The notes: generated by a model from the letters alone, not told the origin. Shown: positions 38,019 through 46,425, counted from the stretch's first letter. The stretch: DNA of 53,316 bases from Acidimicrobiales bacterium (GCA_030446545.1 JAUJNB010000016.1:1-53316), one strand, 5' to 3'. Numbers and translations: made by a program.

Positions 38019-38210
38019 GGCCTCGGCTACTTCGCCACTGCCACCGACCTGGTCACCGGCATGACCACCGACTACACGGCGGATCGTTCGCCACCAGCAC
38101 CACCAGGATCCGCACCTACACCGACCCGAGCGTCTTGGTGATCGATGACGTCGGCATCACCCCCTTCGACCGGGCGCAGGCCAACGCCCTTCTCTTCAAG
38201 GTCGTCGGTG
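38019..38210 (+). pseudogene. IstB-like transposition ATPase remnant (IS21 family)
   Basis: One frame reads GLGYFATATDLVTGMTTDY, matching the IstB segment after the Walker A helix; a second frame reads TYTDPSVLVIDDVGITPFDRAQANALLFKVVGE (in parts: SVLVIDDVG, a Walker B, and FDRAQANALLF), matching the next IstB segment. A frameshift lies between about 38075 and 38110. The Walker A part and the C terminus are missing, and no istA is seen, so this is a dead fragment. Confidence 0.65.
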
Positions 38211-38520
38211 AAGCCGCTGGACGGGTCTGCCACTCCTGCCGAGATCTCCCGCTCGCTCACGCCGGCTTCCGCCGCCGACGTGGCCAGGCCGGCGCGAAGG
38301 AGTGGGCTCCGTAGTGGTCGGGCTAAAGGCCAATCCGGAGTGGCGCCGCAAGTTCACCGGTCACCCGGGTTTTACACGCCGCTCCCGCTCCTTTCGGGAC
38401 CGACCCCGTAGCCCACGATGCTGTCGCAACTTTTTCGCGCGACCCGTACCCCTCTGGCCACTCATGGAGTTGACCCGTACCGAGGCGGACGTGCAACCAC
38501 GAGATCTTGGAGGAATGGAC
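38211..38520. other. No recognisable gene; leader of the acidic repeat protein
   Basis: 310 bases without a supported gene. The last part carries GGAGG (38509-38513), the ribosome-binding site of the following gene. No clear promoter hexamers were found. Confidence 0.4.
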
Positions 38521-39135
38521 ATGAGCAACCTGCGCAAGATGATCACGAGGAAGGTGGCGGCCACCGGCTTCGCCGGCGCCCTGTTGGTCGGCGGCATCGG
38601 TGTCGCCACCGCCCAGACCGGGCCCGACGAGGAGCCGGTGGTCGACGAGACCCAGCAGACCGTCGAGGAGATCCTCGACGGGAGCGACGGGCCGATCGAC
38701 GACACCCAAGAAGAACTGGATGGGCCAATCGACGATGGCCAGAGTGGAGTCGACGAGGGTGCCGGGGAGGCCGACGACACGGTCGACGAGGGCCAGGACG
38801 TGCTCGACGGCATCGAGGACGATCTCGATGAGACCACCGGCGAGATCGAGGACGGTGTCGAGGAGACCACCGGCGAGATCGAGGACGGTGTCGAGGAGAC
38901 CACCGGCGAGATCGAGGACGGTGTCGAGGAGACCACCGGCGAGATCGAGGACGGTGTCGATGAGGCTGAGGGCAAGGACAACTTCGGTGCCCGTGTGAGC
39001 GCGGACGCCCGTGGCGAGAGCGACGGCGTGCGCGGTGTCGACGGCCAGACGATCTCGGCCGAGGCTCGAGCCAAGGGTGAGGCCAAGCGGTCGGGTTCCA
39101 CCTCGGTCGGGGGCAGCGCCACGGCACGGAGGTAG
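38521..39135 (+). CDS. Exported acidic repeat protein
   Basis: A 204-aa protein from ATG 38521, seven bases after GGAGG (ATG 38515 is too close to it). Signal peptide: basic MSNLRKMITRK, hydrophobic VAATGFAGALLVGGIGVATAQ. The mature part is strongly acidic and contains DGPIDDTQEELDGPIDDGQ and four identical-length units of the type (D/E)ETTGEIEDGV, then a basic, Ser/Gly-rich C terminus (EAKRSGSTSVGGSATARR). Acidic repeats suggest cation binding or a surface spacer; no family is recognised. It is the only intact gene I see in the element. Confidence 0.75.
   Translation: MSNLRKMITRKVAATGFAGALLVGGIGVATAQTGPDEEPVVDETQQTVEEILDGSDGPIDDTQEELDGPIDDGQSGVDEGAGEADDTVDEGQDVLDGIEDDLDETTGEIEDGVEETTGEIEDGVEETTGEIEDGVEETTGEIEDGVDEAEGKDNFGARVSADARGESDGVRGVDGQTISAEARAKGEAKRSGSTSVGGSATARR
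38827..38958 (+). repeat. Four tandem 33-bp coding repeats
   Basis: Units begin at 38827, 38860, 38893 and 38926 and differ only at the third base (GAT versus GAG in the first codon of unit one). Each encodes an 11-residue (D/E)ETTGEIEDGV. The near identity at DNA level indicates recent expansion. Confidence 0.95.
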
Positions 39136-39174
39136 ACCAGACGCACCGGCCTTCGGTGGCCAGGACCGACAGCA

Positions 39175-39207
39175 GAAGAAGGGACGCCGCCGAGGCGCCC
39201 CTTCTTC
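39175..39207 (+). terminator. Hairpin terminator after the acidic repeat gene
   Basis: Arms GAAGAAGGG-CGCC and GGC-CCCTTCTTC pair almost perfectly across a short loop, 40 bp after the stop codon. No T run follows, which is common in high-GC actinobacteria. Confidence 0.7.
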
Positions 39208-39310
39208 GCGTCGAGGGTCCTCCTTGCCCGTAGCCTCGCTGAGACGAGTTGGCCGACCGCCATGGCGGCGGCGGTCGCCTCTGTCGAGCCAACTCCTGTG
39301 TCCCCCCTCT

Positions 39311-39940
39311 GACGCCACCACCTCGGCCAACAGGAACTCGAACAGCTTCGGGGCCGCCTTTCCTCAGGTGCTCGCCGCCGCTCAGGTTGATGCGCCGTGG
39401 GCCTACCAGCGGTTGTTCGAATGGCTGGGCCGGCCGGTGGCGGGTACCTGCGGGGCCAGGGCGCCGACGACCCCGAGGGCCTCGCCAATGATGTCTTCCT
39501 CAGGGTGTTCACCAACCTGGGGAGCTTCACGGGCGACGAGGAGCGCTTCCGCTCCTGGGTGTTCACCCTCGCCCACAGCCTCCTCGTCGACGAGCGCCGG
39601 CACCAAAGCCGGCGTCCCGTCGTCGCCCCAGAACCGCGCACGGAGGCCGAGGCGCCTTCTTCGACTTCCACCGAGTCCGACGTCGTCGCCCGACTCGGGC
39701 CCGAGCGTCACGTCGTTGCTCGGTGCGTTGTCGCCGGACCAGCGAGACGTGCTTCTCTTGCGTATCGTGGCCGACCTCACCGTCGAGCAGGTGTCCGAGG
39801 CCCTGGGCAAGGCGCCCGGTGCCGTCCAGCAGCTCCAGCGACGAGGCCTTACCGCCCTGCGGCGCCGTCTGGACGGCGGTGTCGACCAGGGTGACAGCCG
39901 ACGTACCCTTTCTCGATCCTACGACGTTCACCCCAGATGA
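39311..39940 (+). pseudogene. ECF-type RNA polymerase sigma factor, two frameshifts
   Basis: Sigma region 2 is seen as FGAAFPQVLAAAQVDAPWAYQRLFEWLGRPVAG in one frame, continuing YLRGQGADDPEGLANDVFLRVFTNLGSFTGDEERFRSWVFTLAHSLLVDERR in a second (read in parts), and region 4 as GALSPDQRDVLLLRIVADLTVEQVSEALGKAPGAVQQLQRRG back in the first. Breaks lie near 39444 (one base lost) and between about 39640 and 39710. No clear start codon is in frame upstream; GTG 39368 is too late. The stop overlaps the next gene as ATGA, the usual sigma/anti-sigma arrangement. Confidence 0.75.
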
Positions 39941-40836
39941 TGAACCTCCTCGGCGAGCTCGACGATCAAGAACTGGCTGACGACGAGGAGCTCGCCGCGC
40001 TGGTGCAGGAGATCCGTGCCTTCGCCAGCGGCCCAGCGCCCCAAGCCGGGCCCGCGCTCATGGCCGTGCTCACTCACGGCCTGGGCGGGCTCCCCGACCA
40101 CGCCGCTGCACCCGTCGCCCCACGGGCACCCGCCACCCCCCGCCGTCGGCTGGTCGAGCGGCTCCAGAGCGCCAGGGCTCGGCTCGTCCTCGGAGTGGGG
40201 GTGGTATCGGTTGGCTTCCTCTCGACGGGGGCTGCGGGGGCGCTGCCAGGTCCTGCCCAGTCGGCGTTCGAGGCGCGCCGCCACCGCCGTAGGCATCGAG
40301 CTTCCCGAGGCGGGGAGGGACGGCGAGGGTGCCCCCGGCCCGTCCGATCGGGCACCCGACTTGCCCGCTGGTGGCGACGGACAGGAGGATGAGGCGAACG
40401 ACGGCTCCACCAGGAGCGGGCGCCCGGTGCCGCCACCGGCTCCTTTGGACAACCGCGGTGCGGGCGTCGGCACCCCCGGTGAACTCCCACCGACCAGCAC
40501 CGGCGACGGGAACAGGGGTGGCGCGTCCAGCCGCGAGGCCGGAGACGAGGGGCTCAGTCGCCGGCCACTGCCGTCCCCGAAGGCACCGCAACCTCCCGAG
40601 GTCGGCGGCGGCCGTCCTTTGACGGCGCTCCCAGGCCAGCACCACCAGGGGCCCCCGACCTCCCCAACGGGGGCCGCCTTGATGAGCTTCCCGGCCAGGC
40701 CGACGAGGGTGACGACGAGCAGGACGAGGATGGGCCCGGCCGCTCGGGGATCCCTGGCGGCCTACCGAGGAACGCCGGCAATGGGCCGAACCTGCCAGCG
40801 CCAGCAGGCGACCGGGACTCGCTGCCCTCTCGCTGA
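39937..40836 (+). pseudogene. Membrane protein following the sigma gene (possible anti-sigma), frameshifted
   Basis: Starts at ATG 39937 overlapping the sigma stop. MNLLGELDDQELADDEELAALVQEIRAFA, then one membrane helix (ARLVLGVGVVSVGFLSTGAAG) and LPGPAQSAFE. The sequence continues in another frame from about 40270 (ATAVGIELPEAGRDGEGAPG, then a long Pro/Gly/Asp-rich region) and returns to the first frame by about 40609 (LPNGGRLDELPGQADEGDDEQ...DRDSLPSR) to TGA 40836. Such partners of actinobacterial sigma factors carry a single helix and an extracellular disordered tail. Anti-sigma function is inference. Confidence 0.6.
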
Positions 40837-42157
40837 CACCACCGCTGGGCCACTTGGTGGGCATAGGTTTTTGGCGGCGACTAGCGCACCCACCCGGCGG
40901 CGGCAAAGGAAGTGCGGCGGAGGACCATCGCCGCCGATATACCGGCCCTGGGTCCCCAAGCCGCTCCGACAAATGAAGGTCCGCCGAGATCGGTAGGTCA
41001 CCACGCAAGTTGGCCCGGACGGGCGGGTAAGGGTAAAGAATCGCGAGTTGCGCTCGGATCTCTTGGAGGGCCAGGAACCGGTAGATCGAACGGGACGAGG
41101 CGGGCGACCACCTGGACCGGGGCGAGCGCCGATTGCCGGGCGATGACACCGCGAGCGTCGAACGTCGAGGCCTTGCGGTCAGCACCGGCGATTGCGGCTA
41201 CGAGAGGATCCGACGCAGCCACCTCGACGACAACACCAGCGAGCAGCTCTGGGCCGGGCGTTCCGTGCCCGGCCACGAGACCGCTCCTGTCGTTCGTCGA
41301 GGATGTCCATGTCGCCACCTCCGCCGAGGCCTCCCGGCCGAACCTCGAGGGGTTGAGTATCAACAGGGTCCAATGATCCAGCGCAGCCTCGTTCTCTGGG
41401 AGAAGAAGGAGCATGGCTGAGCGTCCGCGTCGACAAGCCGACATCGGTGGCTTCTTGGTGATCGTGATCAGGCAACGAGGTTGAGCTGCGCCGTAGCGGC
41501 ACCCGGAGCTGACGGTGACCGCTCCGACACGGGCCCGTGTCCGGGGTTTGGCAACGGGCGACCTTTCCTGTCCTTGACGTTCTGGTCGGCGTGCCCAACC
41601 ACATGCGACCACGAGGCCGGCATTCCAACGCACCATGCGACCGAATCCGCAGGCGCGCTGGGCGGCCGCGCGACGGCGCCGTCGGCGCGGAGGGGAGGCC
41701 GCCGTCATGCGGCGCTGGGAACCGCAAGAGTCGCGGCGAAGGCGGCGCTCAGAGGGTCTCGGCTTTCACCGAGGCCGTCATGGTCTCGCACGCCGTTGAG
41801 CCAGTCAACGACCGCACCGATCGGCAGGCATATCGGGCATGACCCACCTTGAACCCCCTCGACCCACCGCTGCTATCCGGCATCGTTATTCCGGTGGCTC
41901 CTTGCGGCCAGAAGGTGTGCGGCAGCAGCAGACAAGCAGCTCGGCACCAGAGGGCCTGGCAGGCCGATACCACGCAGCGTGGCGGCGCCCAGGAGCGTCC
42001 ATGCGGGCGCCATCCCGCGACGATCCCGCGAGCATCCGCGTACGCCGCCTGCCGCTCAGTATCGCCCTGTGCCGCCTCGTCCCATTTCTGGCACCTGACC
42101 AGGACCTTTGCGGAAGGACTGGCACAGAACGAAACCACCTGGACCGCCTGAGGCCAA
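40837..42157. other. 1.3 kb without a recognisable gene
   Basis: All frames are broken or low quality. The best is a minus-strand stretch around 41000-41350 (LVAGHGTPGPELLAGVVVEV, VVARLVPFDLPVP) that could be a relic of a coding gene, but I recognise no family. No integrase motif (R...HxxR...Y) was found on either strand. The right set of ATCCCGCG repeats is at 42012-42040. Confidence 0.5.
42012..42040 (+). repeat. Right arm-type repeats: ATCCCGCG units at 11-bp period
   Basis: ATCCCGCG at 42012-42019 and 42023-42030 and a shortened ATCCGCG at 42034-42040, all 11 bp apart, 118 bp before the right 57-bp repeat and in the same orientation as the left set. Confidence 0.5.
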
Positions 42158-42214
42158 CTGAAAAGCGCGAGGTCACCGGATCGACGCCGGTCCCGACCAC
42201 CACAAAAGTGCAGG
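42158..42214 (+). repeat. attR: 57-bp direct repeat of the tRNA-Phe 3' half
   Basis: Exact copy of 37549-37605 without the 5' half of a tRNA, so it is not a tRNA gene. It marks the right boundary of the element. Confidence 0.85.
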
Positions 42215-42502
42215 CCGGCTGGGCCGCTCGGTAGGAGCATTTACCTCACGCCGGTGACGGTGAGGCGCAGATTGCAAGCCGCTGCCCGAGACCCCGCTCG
42301 CGACGATCTGCTCGCCTTCAGGCTCGCGGTGGAGTTCCGTTCTGGAGCGCGTGTTATCTGCGCTCTCGTCGACACTTCGGACTTGTCCGGTCATGCCAGC
42401 GTCTCGAGTTCGGGGACCTCCGTTCGGGTGCGCCGATTGGTGAGGCCACCGGTTCCAAAAACCGAGCCTGGCTTGGCTGCTCGCCGCGCGACGCTCTGCA
42501 GG

Positions 42503-43252
42503 GTGAGGGACCCGCGGCTCTACGACTCAATCGCATCGACCTACGCGCGGACGCGTCGTGAAGACGTACGAGTCGCTGCTCGCATACATGTGGCGCTCGG
42601 GGGCGGAGAGCGGGTCATCAACGTCGGTGCCGGCACCGGAAACTATGAGCCTCGCGATCGGCGTGTCGTCGCGGTCGAACCGTCGAGCAAGATGATCTCG
42701 AAGCGGCCACCGGGTACGGGACCAGCCGTGCGAGCAGTAGCAGAGGCGCTGCCCTTCCGTGCTGGCTCGTTCGACGTCGCCATGGCGACCTTGACGCTGC
42801 ACCATTGGCAGGACCGTCGCCAAGGCCTGACCGAGATGCGGCGCGTCGCTCCACGTCAGGTCATCTTCCTGTTCGACCCGACCGAGACGTATCGTTTCTG
42901 GGCTATCGAGTACTGGCCGACGGCGTTGTCGTTGCCCTCCGAACAGGACCCGCCGACACCCAAGGACCTCGCCCAGATCCTCAACGTCATCGACGTGCAG
43001 CCAGTCGCCATCCCCATCGACTGCCATGACGGGTTCGGCACCGCGTTCTGGGGTCGACCCGAGGCGTACCTCGACCCGCACGTACAACAAGGGATGTCAT
43101 GGCTCGCCCAACTCCCGAGCAGCGAGCTCAGCGAAGGAGCTGCGCGTCTTGAAGCCGATCTCCGCTCGGGCGACTGGGATCGCCGGTACGGCCATCTCCG
43201 AGACCTTCCCGAGCTCGATGTCGGCTACCGCCTCGTGGTCGCCGACTCGTAA
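42503..43252 (+). CDS. SAM-dependent methyltransferase (UbiE-like)
   Basis: A 249-aa protein from GTG 42503: PRLYDSIASTYARTRRED is the usual lead-in, motif I is VINVGAGTGNYEP, post-I VVAVEPSSKMI, motif II-III EALPFRAGSFDVAMATLTLHHW (in parts: ALPFRAGSFDVAMA and LTLHHW). The upstream 250 bases are open in frame but not protein-like. Codon use is less GC3-biased than that of neighbours, and it starts 289 bp outside the element boundary, so it may be acquired. Substrate unknown. Confidence 0.8.
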   Translation: MRDPRLYDSIASTYARTRREDVRVAARIHVALGGGERVINVGAGTGNYEPRDRRVVAVEPSSKMISKRPPGTGPAVRAVAEALPFRAGSFDVAMATLTLHHWQDRRQGLTEMRRVAPRQVIFLFDPTETYRFWAIEYWPTALSLPSEQDPPTPKDLAQILNVIDVQPVAIPIDCHDGFGTAFWGRPEAYLDPHVQQGMSWLAQLPSSELSEGAARLEADLRSGDWDRRYGHLRDLPELDVGYRLVVADS

Positions 43253-43304
43253 GCCTGGTCGCCGGGTGTCACAAGCCCTCGGTGAGTGATCGCTTGTGGC
43301 TGGC

Positions 43305-43382
43305 TGGCGGTCCCGACGAGATTTGAACTCGCGACCTCCGCCTTGACAGGGCGGCGTGCACTCCAAACTGCACCACGGGACC
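43305..43382 (-). tRNA. tRNA-Asp (GTC)
   Basis: Acceptor GGTCCCG/CGGGACC, anticodon stem CCGCC/GGCGG with loop CTGTCAA (anticodon GTC), T loop TTCAAAT, discriminator G and encoded CCA. Normal length. It lies 33 bp after tRNA-Glu in the same direction, a common actinobacterial pair. Confidence 0.95.
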
Positions 43383-43415
43383 ATGCTGATGAGCGTCATC
43401 TGCACCGCTCTTGCG

Positions 43416-43488
43416 CACCCCCAACGGGATTCGAACCCGTGTTACCGCCTTGAAAGGGCGGCGTCCTAGGCCGCTGGACGATGGGGGC
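43416..43488 (-). tRNA. tRNA-Glu (TTC)
   Basis: Acceptor GCCCCCA pairs with TGGGGGT (one G-U), anticodon stem CCGCC/GGCGG with loop CTTTCAA (anticodon TTC), T arm ACGGG/CCCGT with TTCGAAT. CCA is not encoded. Confidence 0.95.
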
Positions 43489-43512
43489 TCGAAACTCGAG
43501 GTGAGGGCCTGC

Positions 43513-44790
43513 TCACGATAGCACCCTCCAGGTGGTCCCCTCTGCAGTGTCGGTGATCTCTACCCGGGCCTGGGCCAGCCGGTCGCGGAGCGTGTCGGCG
43601 GTGGCCCAGTCCCGAGCCGCCCGGGCCGCGGTGCGGGCCTCCAGCAACGCCTCGACCAGTGGCTTCACCGCCTCGGCCGGGTCCCGGGCCCCCATCTGGG
43701 CCAGCGCGCCCAGGCGGACGATCATCGAGCGTAGGGAGGCCCGGGCCTGGTCGGCCTGGTCGGACTGCAGGGTGTCGCGTGACCAGGACACGATGGCGGC
43801 GTCGAGCTCGAGGATCGACACCACGGCGCCGTCGACGTCCCGCTCGGCCACGGCCTGTTCGAAGCGCTGCTCCAGGAGCACCGACGTGCTCAGCAGCGAG
43901 GACGCTGCCGCGTCGGTGTCCCGCCGGGACGCAGGACCGAGCGCAGCCGGCGACGACAACGAGCCCCCGCTTCCGCCGGCGCCCGCCCGGCCCAGTTCGG
44001 CGATGCCCATCACCGCCCCCGAGGCGAAGGTGGTGCTGTGGCCCTGGCCACGCCGGGTCACCACCCCCCGGCCCACCACGGTGGCGGTGTCGGCGCCGAG
44101 GTCCAGGATCAGGCCGGTGTGCTCGTCGATCCCGAGCACGAACCCCTCCTCGGGAAGCTGCTCCTCCATGGCCGACAGACGGGGCTCACCCAGGTAGCAG
44201 TAGCGGGTGTCGTGATTGCCCCCCTCGGCGTTGTCGTAGTGGGGGATCAACGCCACTTGGGGCAGGCCGGCCCGGGACAGCAGGTCGAGGCCCTCCAGCC
44301 AGCGGGGCTCCTCGCCCACCTTGTAGATCTCGTAGACGGGCACGGTGAACGCCCCCAGCGTGAGGGCGGCGGCGCTGGCGAAGGTGACGCACCCACCCTG
44401 ATCGAGCTTGTCGGCCAGGGCGGCGGGCACGGGCGACCCGGCCCACTGGCGCAGGGCGTAGGAGGGGCTGCCCGGGCCGGCGAAGACGTAGCGGGCCTCC
44501 CGCAGCCGGGCCAGCGACCGGGCCGCCTCCAACTCCGATCCCTCCGTCGCCGTCCCCCACGAGGCCACCTCCATCTCCAGGCCCACGCTCTCCCGGAAGT
44601 ACTCCACCGCCCGTTGGGTGAGCACCTCCACGTTGGCCTGGAAGCCGAAGGGGGTGTCCAACACCACGGCCGGCACCGGGGCCGGTCCGAGTCGTTCCAC
44701 CAGCCGGCGGTGGGTGGTGACCATGGTGGGGCTGGTCTCGCCCGACCCCATGATCACGAGCAGCCGGGGCAGCCCGCCGGGCCCGGTCAC
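43513..44790 (-). CDS. Peptidase S51/cyanophycinase-like domain fused to a CysRS C-terminal-type domain
   Basis: A 425-aa protein. N-terminal part: LLVIMGSGETSPTM, VVLDTPFGFQANVEVLTQRAVEYF (in parts: LDTPFGFQ), YVFAGPGSPSYALRQW, and a nucleophile-elbow-like TFASAAALTLG, matching the flavodoxin-like peptidase S51 fold. C-terminal part: LVEALLEARTAARAARDWATADTLRDRLAQARVEITDTAEGTTWRV (in parts: AARAARDWATADTLRD, DTAEGTTWRV), matching the end of cysteinyl-tRNA synthetase. No tRNA synthetase catalytic core is present. Function unknown. It overlaps the hydrolase gene by GTGA and follows the tRNA genes. Confidence 0.75.
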   Translation of the reverse strand: MTGPGGLPRLLVIMGSGETSPTMVTTHRRLVERLGPAPVPAVVLDTPFGFQANVEVLTQRAVEYFRESVGLEMEVASWGTATEGSELEAARSLARLREARYVFAGPGSPSYALRQWAGSPVPAALADKLDQGGCVTFASAAALTLGAFTVPVYEIYKVGEEPRWLEGLDLLSRAGLPQVALIPHYDNAEGGNHDTRYCYLGEPRLSAMEEQLPEEGFVLGIDEHTGLILDLGADTATVVGRGVVTRRGQGHSTTFASGAVMGIAELGRAGAGGSGGSLSSPAALGPASRRDTDAAASSLLSTSVLLEQRFEQAVAERDVDGAVVSILELDAAIVSWSRDTLQSDQADQARASLRSMIVRLGALAQMGARDPAEAVKPLVEALLEARTAARAARDWATADTLRDRLAQARVEITDTAEGTTWRVLS

Positions 44791-45647
44791 GAGAGGAACC
44801 CTTCGTCGACGGCGTCGTGCAGCAGCTTGGCCAGCTCAGCGGGGTGCTGGGCGTGCAGGTCGTGGTCACCGGCCATCCACTGCACCCGGGAGCGGGCCAG
44901 GGCGCCGGCCGCCTCGTCGACCTGGCGCCGGCGGCCCTCGGCTCGGGGGCCGTCGGCGGGAGCGTCGGATCGGGCCGGCACCAACAGCACCGGCACCTCC
45001 AGCTCGGCGTAGCGGGACGACGGCGAGTGCTCCCACATGCCGGCCAGGACGGCCAAGTGGCGCTCGAGGCTGAGCCAGGGGGCGACGGTCCCGTCGTCCC
45101 GGTGCTCGAAGCAGGCCAGGGCACCGGCGATCCCGGTGTCGGGCCAGTCCGGGTGCTGGTGGCGCAGCCAGGCCTCGATCTCCGACGACGGACGACCGGT
45201 CGTGGCCGGCGGTCGCAGGGCGGCCACGCACGACTCCCAGTCGGGAAAGTACCGACGCAGCTCGATCCAGCCGCCGTCGACACAGGCCACGCCCCGGATC
45301 CGCCCGGGGAAGCGCCAGGCCGCCTCCAGCACGACGTTGGCCCCCCACGACTGGCCCACCAGCACGGGCCGGTCGAGGCCGAGGCCGTCCACCACCCGGG
45401 CCAGGTCGTCGGTGACGGTGGCGATGTCGTAGCCGTCATCGGGCTTGTCGCTCCGGCCGTGGCCCCGCTGGTCGACGGCAGCCACGGCGTGGCCCCACCC
45501 GGCCAGGCCGGCGGCCACCCCGTCCCACAGGTGCAGGTTCGAGGCCAACCCGTGGACGAGCAGGAAGGCCACGCCCTCACCGGGGCGACGCTCGACGTGG
45601 AGGGCCACCCCGTCGGCCACGCCCACCCGCTCGCTGCCCACTTCCAC
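44787..45647 (-). CDS. Alpha/beta hydrolase
   Basis: A 286-aa cytoplasmic hydrolase. Oxyanion HG in LLVHGLASNLHLWDGVA, QRGHGRSDKPDDGYDI, nucleophile Ser in LVGQSWGANVVLEAAW, acid in VPVLLVPARSD, and His in AGDHDLHAQHP. It starts at GTG 45647, eight bases after TACCGT. First gene of a two-gene operon with the S51-like fusion. Confidence 0.88.
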   Translation of the reverse strand: MEVGSERVGVADGVALHVERRPGEGVAFLLVHGLASNLHLWDGVAAGLAGWGHAVAAVDQRGHGRSDKPDDGYDIATVTDDLARVVDGLGLDRPVLVGQSWGANVVLEAAWRFPGRIRGVACVDGGWIELRRYFPDWESCVAALRPPATTGRPSSEIEAWLRHQHPDWPDTGIAGALACFEHRDDGTVAPWLSLERHLAVLAGMWEHSPSSRYAELEVPVLLVPARSDAPADGPRAEGRRRQVDEAAGALARSRVQWMAGDHDLHAQHPAELAKLLHDAVDEGFLS

Positions 45648-45720
45648 GGACCAGGACGGTACCGTCCCGGCCGGAGCCCGTTCGTTTCAACCGGAGCTGA
45701 AGGAACTAGCCTCCCCGCGG

Positions 45721-46425
45721 TTGCGAACCACCCGGGTGCTCCTTGCCGCCGGTCTGGGCTACCTGGCCGGCACCGTTCCCTCGGCCGACGTCGCCTGCCG
45801 GCTGGCCACCGGGGGCACCGGCGACCTGCGGACGTTCGGGAGCGGCAACCCCGGCGCCAACAACGCCATCAAGGCGCTCGGCCCCCGGTGGGGTTCCGCC
45901 GTGATGGCGGCCGACATCGCCAAGGGCGCGGTGGGCTGCACCGCCGGGCGGGTGGTGGCCGGCGGGACCGGCGCCCACGTGGGCGGGGTGGCCGCCGTGG
46001 TGGGCCACTGCTTCCCCGTCTGGAACGGCTTTCGTGGGGGCAAGGGCGTGGCCACCAGCGTGGGCCAGTGTGCCGCCACCTTCCCGGCGTGGTCGGTCGT
46101 CGACCTCCTCGTGGCCTGGGCCGGGTCGGCCATGCCCTGGTGGAAGCGTCGCCACGTGGGGGCGACGGTCGTGTCGTCGACGATCTGGGTGGGGGCCTCG
46201 GCGCTGTGGTGGCGGCGGGGGTGGCCCAACCTGTGGGGGCCGGTCCCCACCGTAGCCATGCCCCTGGCCGCCGCCGCCACCAGTGCCGTGATCCTCTACC
46301 GGCTGGCCACCGAGCCGCCACCACTTCCGCCTCCACCCGAGGCGCCGCCCGACGGCGGCGACCGGGAGCCCCGGGTGCCGCTCGTCCCCGTTCCCGCCCT
46401 GGCCGTCGAGGAGCCGCTGGGTTGA
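45721..46425 (+). CDS. plsY: Glycerol-3-phosphate acyltransferase PlsY-like
   Basis: A 234-aa membrane enzyme using acyl phosphate to acylate glycerol-3-phosphate. Conserved loops: GYLAGTVPSAD, GSGNPGANNAIKALG, HCFPVWNGFRGGKGVATS. About five membrane helices, then a Pro-rich cytoplasmic tail. TTG 45721 lies eight bases after TAGCCT; GTG 45733 is an alternative. The stop overlaps the DegV gene start as TTGA. Confidence 0.85.
   Translation: MRTTRVLLAAGLGYLAGTVPSADVACRLATGGTGDLRTFGSGNPGANNAIKALGPRWGSAVMAADIAKGAVGCTAGRVVAGGTGAHVGGVAAVVGHCFPVWNGFRGGKGVATSVGQCAATFPAWSVVDLLVAWAGSAMPWWKRRHVGATVVSSTIWVGASALWWRRGWPNLWGPVPTVAMPLAAAATSAVILYRLATEPPPLPPPPEAPPDGGDREPRVPLVPVPALAVEEPLG

Larger units (their letters stand above)
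37549..42214. mobile_element. Probable integrated element at tRNA-Phe (4.67 kb, decayed)
   Basis: Bounded by the 57-bp exact direct repeats. Inside: 11-bp-periodic ATCCCGCG repeats near each end, an IstB-type ATPase remnant, an intact exported acidic repeat protein, a frameshifted sigma factor with a frameshifted membrane partner, and about 1.3 kb without a recognisable gene. I could find no integrase or excisionase, so the element would depend on help from elsewhere or is a remnant. A tandem duplication that is not site-specific integration is the main alternative. Confidence 0.65.

Noticed and set aside
38827..38958. Regular 33-bp repeats looked like a CRISPR array
   Set aside because: The units are directly adjacent with no spacers, are in frame and encode an 11-residue repeat in an exported protein.
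40998..41708. 236-codon minus-strand frame in the element
   Set aside because: Parts look protein-like but the N-terminal half is low complexity and no family is recognised, so I list the region as without a supported gene.
41839..42234. Frame running into the right 57-bp repeat as a possible integrase C terminus
   Set aside because: No catalytic Arg-His-Arg-Tyr pattern is found; the ending is just the translated tRNA sequence.
43253..43304. CACAAGC/GCTTGTG inverted repeat after tRNA-Asp as a terminator
   Set aside because: The 7-bp stem has a 16-base loop and no T run, too weak to call.
44817..46421. Upstream extension of the DegV frame (about 535 codons)
   Set aside because: That part runs antisense to the hydrolase gene and through plsY; DegV homology begins at 46422.
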